A DNA stretch of 5,904 nucleotides, from contig JACPSX010000169.1 of NCBI GenBank assembly GCA_016193065.1, positions 1-5,904 on the forward strand. Reading direction: 5' to 3'. This document shows positions 5,282-5,904 of this stretch, piece after piece. Positions within the stretch are counted from its first letter, which is position 1. The number at the start of each line of letters is the position of its first letter. A program made the position numbers and the translations under genes. The notes below the pieces were generated by a model that was not told the origin of the DNA, searched no databases, and saw only the letters and a list, made by a program, of their open reading frames with translations. The DNA comes from Candidatus Tectimicrobiota bacterium. Lineage in GTDB: Bacteria > JACPSX01.

Positions 5282-5311
5282 CTTCTACCTACAGCCTCTC
5301 GATTTTGTCAA
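5282..5311 (-). promoter_or_regulatory. Sigma-70-type promoter of leader copy 2
   Basis: A perfect -35 TTGACA at 5311-5306, an 18-nt spacer and -10 TAGAAG at 5287-5282 (4 of 6 to TATAAT). The first base of the leader stem (5269) is 36 nt from the -35 box, as in copy 1, so transcription would begin at the very start of the structured leader. Confidence 0.6.
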
Positions 5312-5474
5312 GCTCGTTTCGTCCGTGGATGATTTGAAAAATTTGGGGAGGATGCCCGTGCGAGGGAGCCCCATCCCCTTCTGTTCCACCCCTCCGGGTG
5401 CTTCCGGGTTCCCCCCCCCTCCCTGACCGATTCACGATCCCCGATCCGGGGCGATTGCAGGGTGGCCTCCGTTG
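5312..5474. other. Gene-free stretch between leader promoter and tandem repeat
   Basis: No supported gene. It holds a run of nine C (5411-5419) and a short palindrome CCCCG-ATC-CGGGG near 5436-5448. The minus-strand frame that runs through it (from about 5511 to 5308) is rich in Arg, Gly and Pro in this part and does not look coding. Confidence 0.4.
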
Positions 5475-5498
5475 CTGGTGTCAGTTCTGGTGTCAGTT
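5475..5498. repeat. Perfect tandem duplication of a 12-bp unit
   Basis: CTGGTGTCAGTT occurs twice with no gap (5475-5486 and 5487-5498). On the minus strand it encodes LTPELTPA in the frame that runs on from the tRNA side. Four-residue duplications like this arise by slippage. It lies about 105 bp downstream of the tRNA 3' end, the side on which integrated elements usually sit. Confidence 0.8.
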
Positions 5499-5548
5499 GC
5501 ATATGGTACAAGCTCGATTTCCAGCATACTCCATCACAGTCGTCTGAC

Positions 5549-5583
5549 CAAAAGAAAACCCGCGTAACTGCGCGTCACGCGGG
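5549..5583 (-). terminator. Rho-independent terminator of the tRNA transcript
   Basis: On the minus strand CCCGCGT (5583-5577) pairs with ACGCGGG (5565-5559) across an 11-nt loop, followed by TTTTCTTTTGG (5558-5548). The hairpin starts 20 nt after the encoded CCA end of the tRNA, as expected for a tRNA terminator, and separates the rpoD-tRNA unit from the accessory genes downstream. Confidence 0.85.
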
Positions 5584-5603
5584 CTATCTGGTTGGTTTCT
5601 CTA

Positions 5604-5679
5604 TGGTGGGCCCACCAGGATTCGAACCTGGGACCGTCCGGTTATGAGCCGGTGGCTCTGACCACTGAGCTATGGGCCC
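5604..5679 (-). tRNA. tRNA with CAT anticodon, probably tRNA-Ile2 (lysidine type)
   Basis: A 76-nt cloverleaf. The acceptor stem GGGCCCA pairs with TGGGCCC, followed by A73 and an encoded CCA (5606-5604). The D arm is GCTC/GAGC, the anticodon loop CTCATAA has CAT at 5646-5644, and the T arm is CCAGG-TTCGAAT-CCTGG. As I place it, the first pair of the anticodon stem is A-A (27-43), a small irregularity. CAT can belong to elongator Met, initiator Met or Ile2. An initiator is unlikely because the 1-72 pair is a normal G-C and the anticodon stem lacks three G-C pairs ending in GGG/CCC. C4-G69 and C5-G68, with GGCTCATAACC, resemble the Ile2 tRNAs of E. coli and B. subtilis, whose C34 is changed to lysidine by TilS to read AUA. 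Elongator Met is the alternative. Confidence 0.95.
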
Positions 5680-5723
5680 ACGCCAGGCGAATGCACTTGC
5701 AAGGCCATCTCTTCACCGACTAA

Positions 5724-5748
5724 CCGAAATGCCTCCAAGGCTTCTCGG
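5724..5748 (-). other. Stem-loop between rpoD and the tRNA
   Basis: On the minus strand CCGAGAAGCC (5748-5739) pairs with GGCATTTCGG (5733-5724), with one mismatch, across a 5-nt loop. No T tract follows, so it is at best a weak terminator or a processing/stabilising hairpin at the rpoD mRNA 3' end. rpoD and the tRNA may be cotranscribed, with the tRNA cut out later. Confidence 0.35.
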
Positions 5749-5763
5749 CTCTCTCGTCTTCCG

Positions 5764-5904
5764 CTAGCCCTCCACGAAGCTCTTCAGCTTCTTGCTCCGG
5801 GTCGGGTGGCGCAGCTTCCGCAGGGCCTTGGCCTCGATCTGGCGGATTCGCTCGCGGGTGACGTCGAACTGCTGTCCGACCTCCTCCAGGGTGTGGTCGC
5901 AGCC
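5764..5904 (-). CDS. rpoD: RNA polymerase primary sigma factor, C-terminal end (partial)
   Basis: The last 46 codons and a TAG stop; the gene continues beyond the right edge. The visible part is sigma region 4.2: [20 protein letters not shown], then [20 protein letters not shown] and the end VEG. The helix-turn-helix with [10 protein letters not shown] reads the -35 box TTGACA. The LRHPxRSKKLxSF ending is diagnostic of primary (RpoD/SigA) sigma factors, as against stress or heat-shock sigmas. Codon use is GC-rich and clean, as expected for a housekeeping gene. The TTGACA boxes found in this window fit this sigma factor. Confidence 0.94.
   Translation of the reverse strand, partial: GCDHTLEEVGQQFDVTRERIRQIEAKALRKLRHPTRSKKLKSFVEG

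Noticed and set aside
5462-5647. Plus-strand ORF ending in VGPPGFEPGTVRL
   Set aside because: This peptide is the antisense translation of the tRNA T arm and acceptor stem, a well-known annotation artefact.
1-5904. CRISPR array, insertion sequence with terminal repeats, rRNA
   Set aside because: No regularly spaced repeats, no transposase motif with flanking inverted repeats and no rRNA-like sequence were seen.

Overview
This is a bacterial chromosomal window of roughly 58% GC (my estimate by eye). All supported genes read on the minus strand, right to left. The right end is a housekeeping anchor: the last 46 codons of the primary sigma factor gene rpoD, then a tRNA gene with anticodon CAT and encoded CCA, then a strong Rho-independent terminator. 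Two lipoproteins with clear lipoboxes point to a Gram-negative cell. The lineage cannot be fixed from this sequence; a deep-branching group such as Methylomirabilota/NC10, Desulfobacterota or Nitrospirota is a guess.

Layout from right to left (direction of transcription). (1) rpoD 3' end, tRNA and terminator, 5904-5549. (2) A gene-free stretch holding a 12-bp tandem repeat, a promoter and a structured leader (5311-5156) that drive a small ORF. That ORF (5125-4706) resembles BECR/PBECR nuclease-toxin domains. (3) A 480-bp gene-free stretch with a plus-strand terminator ending a row of hairpins, probably an unannotated small RNA convergent with the ORF. It also holds a 12-bp inverted repeat and the promoter of the next unit. 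(4) A tight two-gene operon, 4223-1935: a lipoprotein with a C-terminal PDZ domain, then an M48 zinc-metalloprotease lipoprotein, probably acting together in envelope proteostasis. (5) A gene-free stretch, then a second copy of the promoter-plus-leader module (1618-1470). (6) A decayed gene for a C39-like cysteine peptidase (1461-691: two frameshifts and one in-frame TAG), with the Cys, His and Asp of the triad still readable in the pieces. (7) A start-coupled second gene (689-264) broken by an in-frame TAA. (8) An open frame running off the left edge.

The most unusual signal is the duplicated regulatory module at 1470-1618 and 5156-5311. Both copies have TTGACA exactly 36 nt before a leader that begins with GCACGGCGG. 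In both, the two long stems are interleaved, and the 3' arm of the first stem touches the 3' arm of the terminator-like second stem with no gap. The copies precede two unrelated genes, a C39-like peptidase and a nuclease-like protein. They look like a cis-regulatory RNA (riboswitch, attenuator or pseudoknot) that I do not recognise, or a dispersed repeat that carries its own promoter. The window reads as an accessory, partly decaying region downstream of a tRNA gene, around one intact envelope operon.
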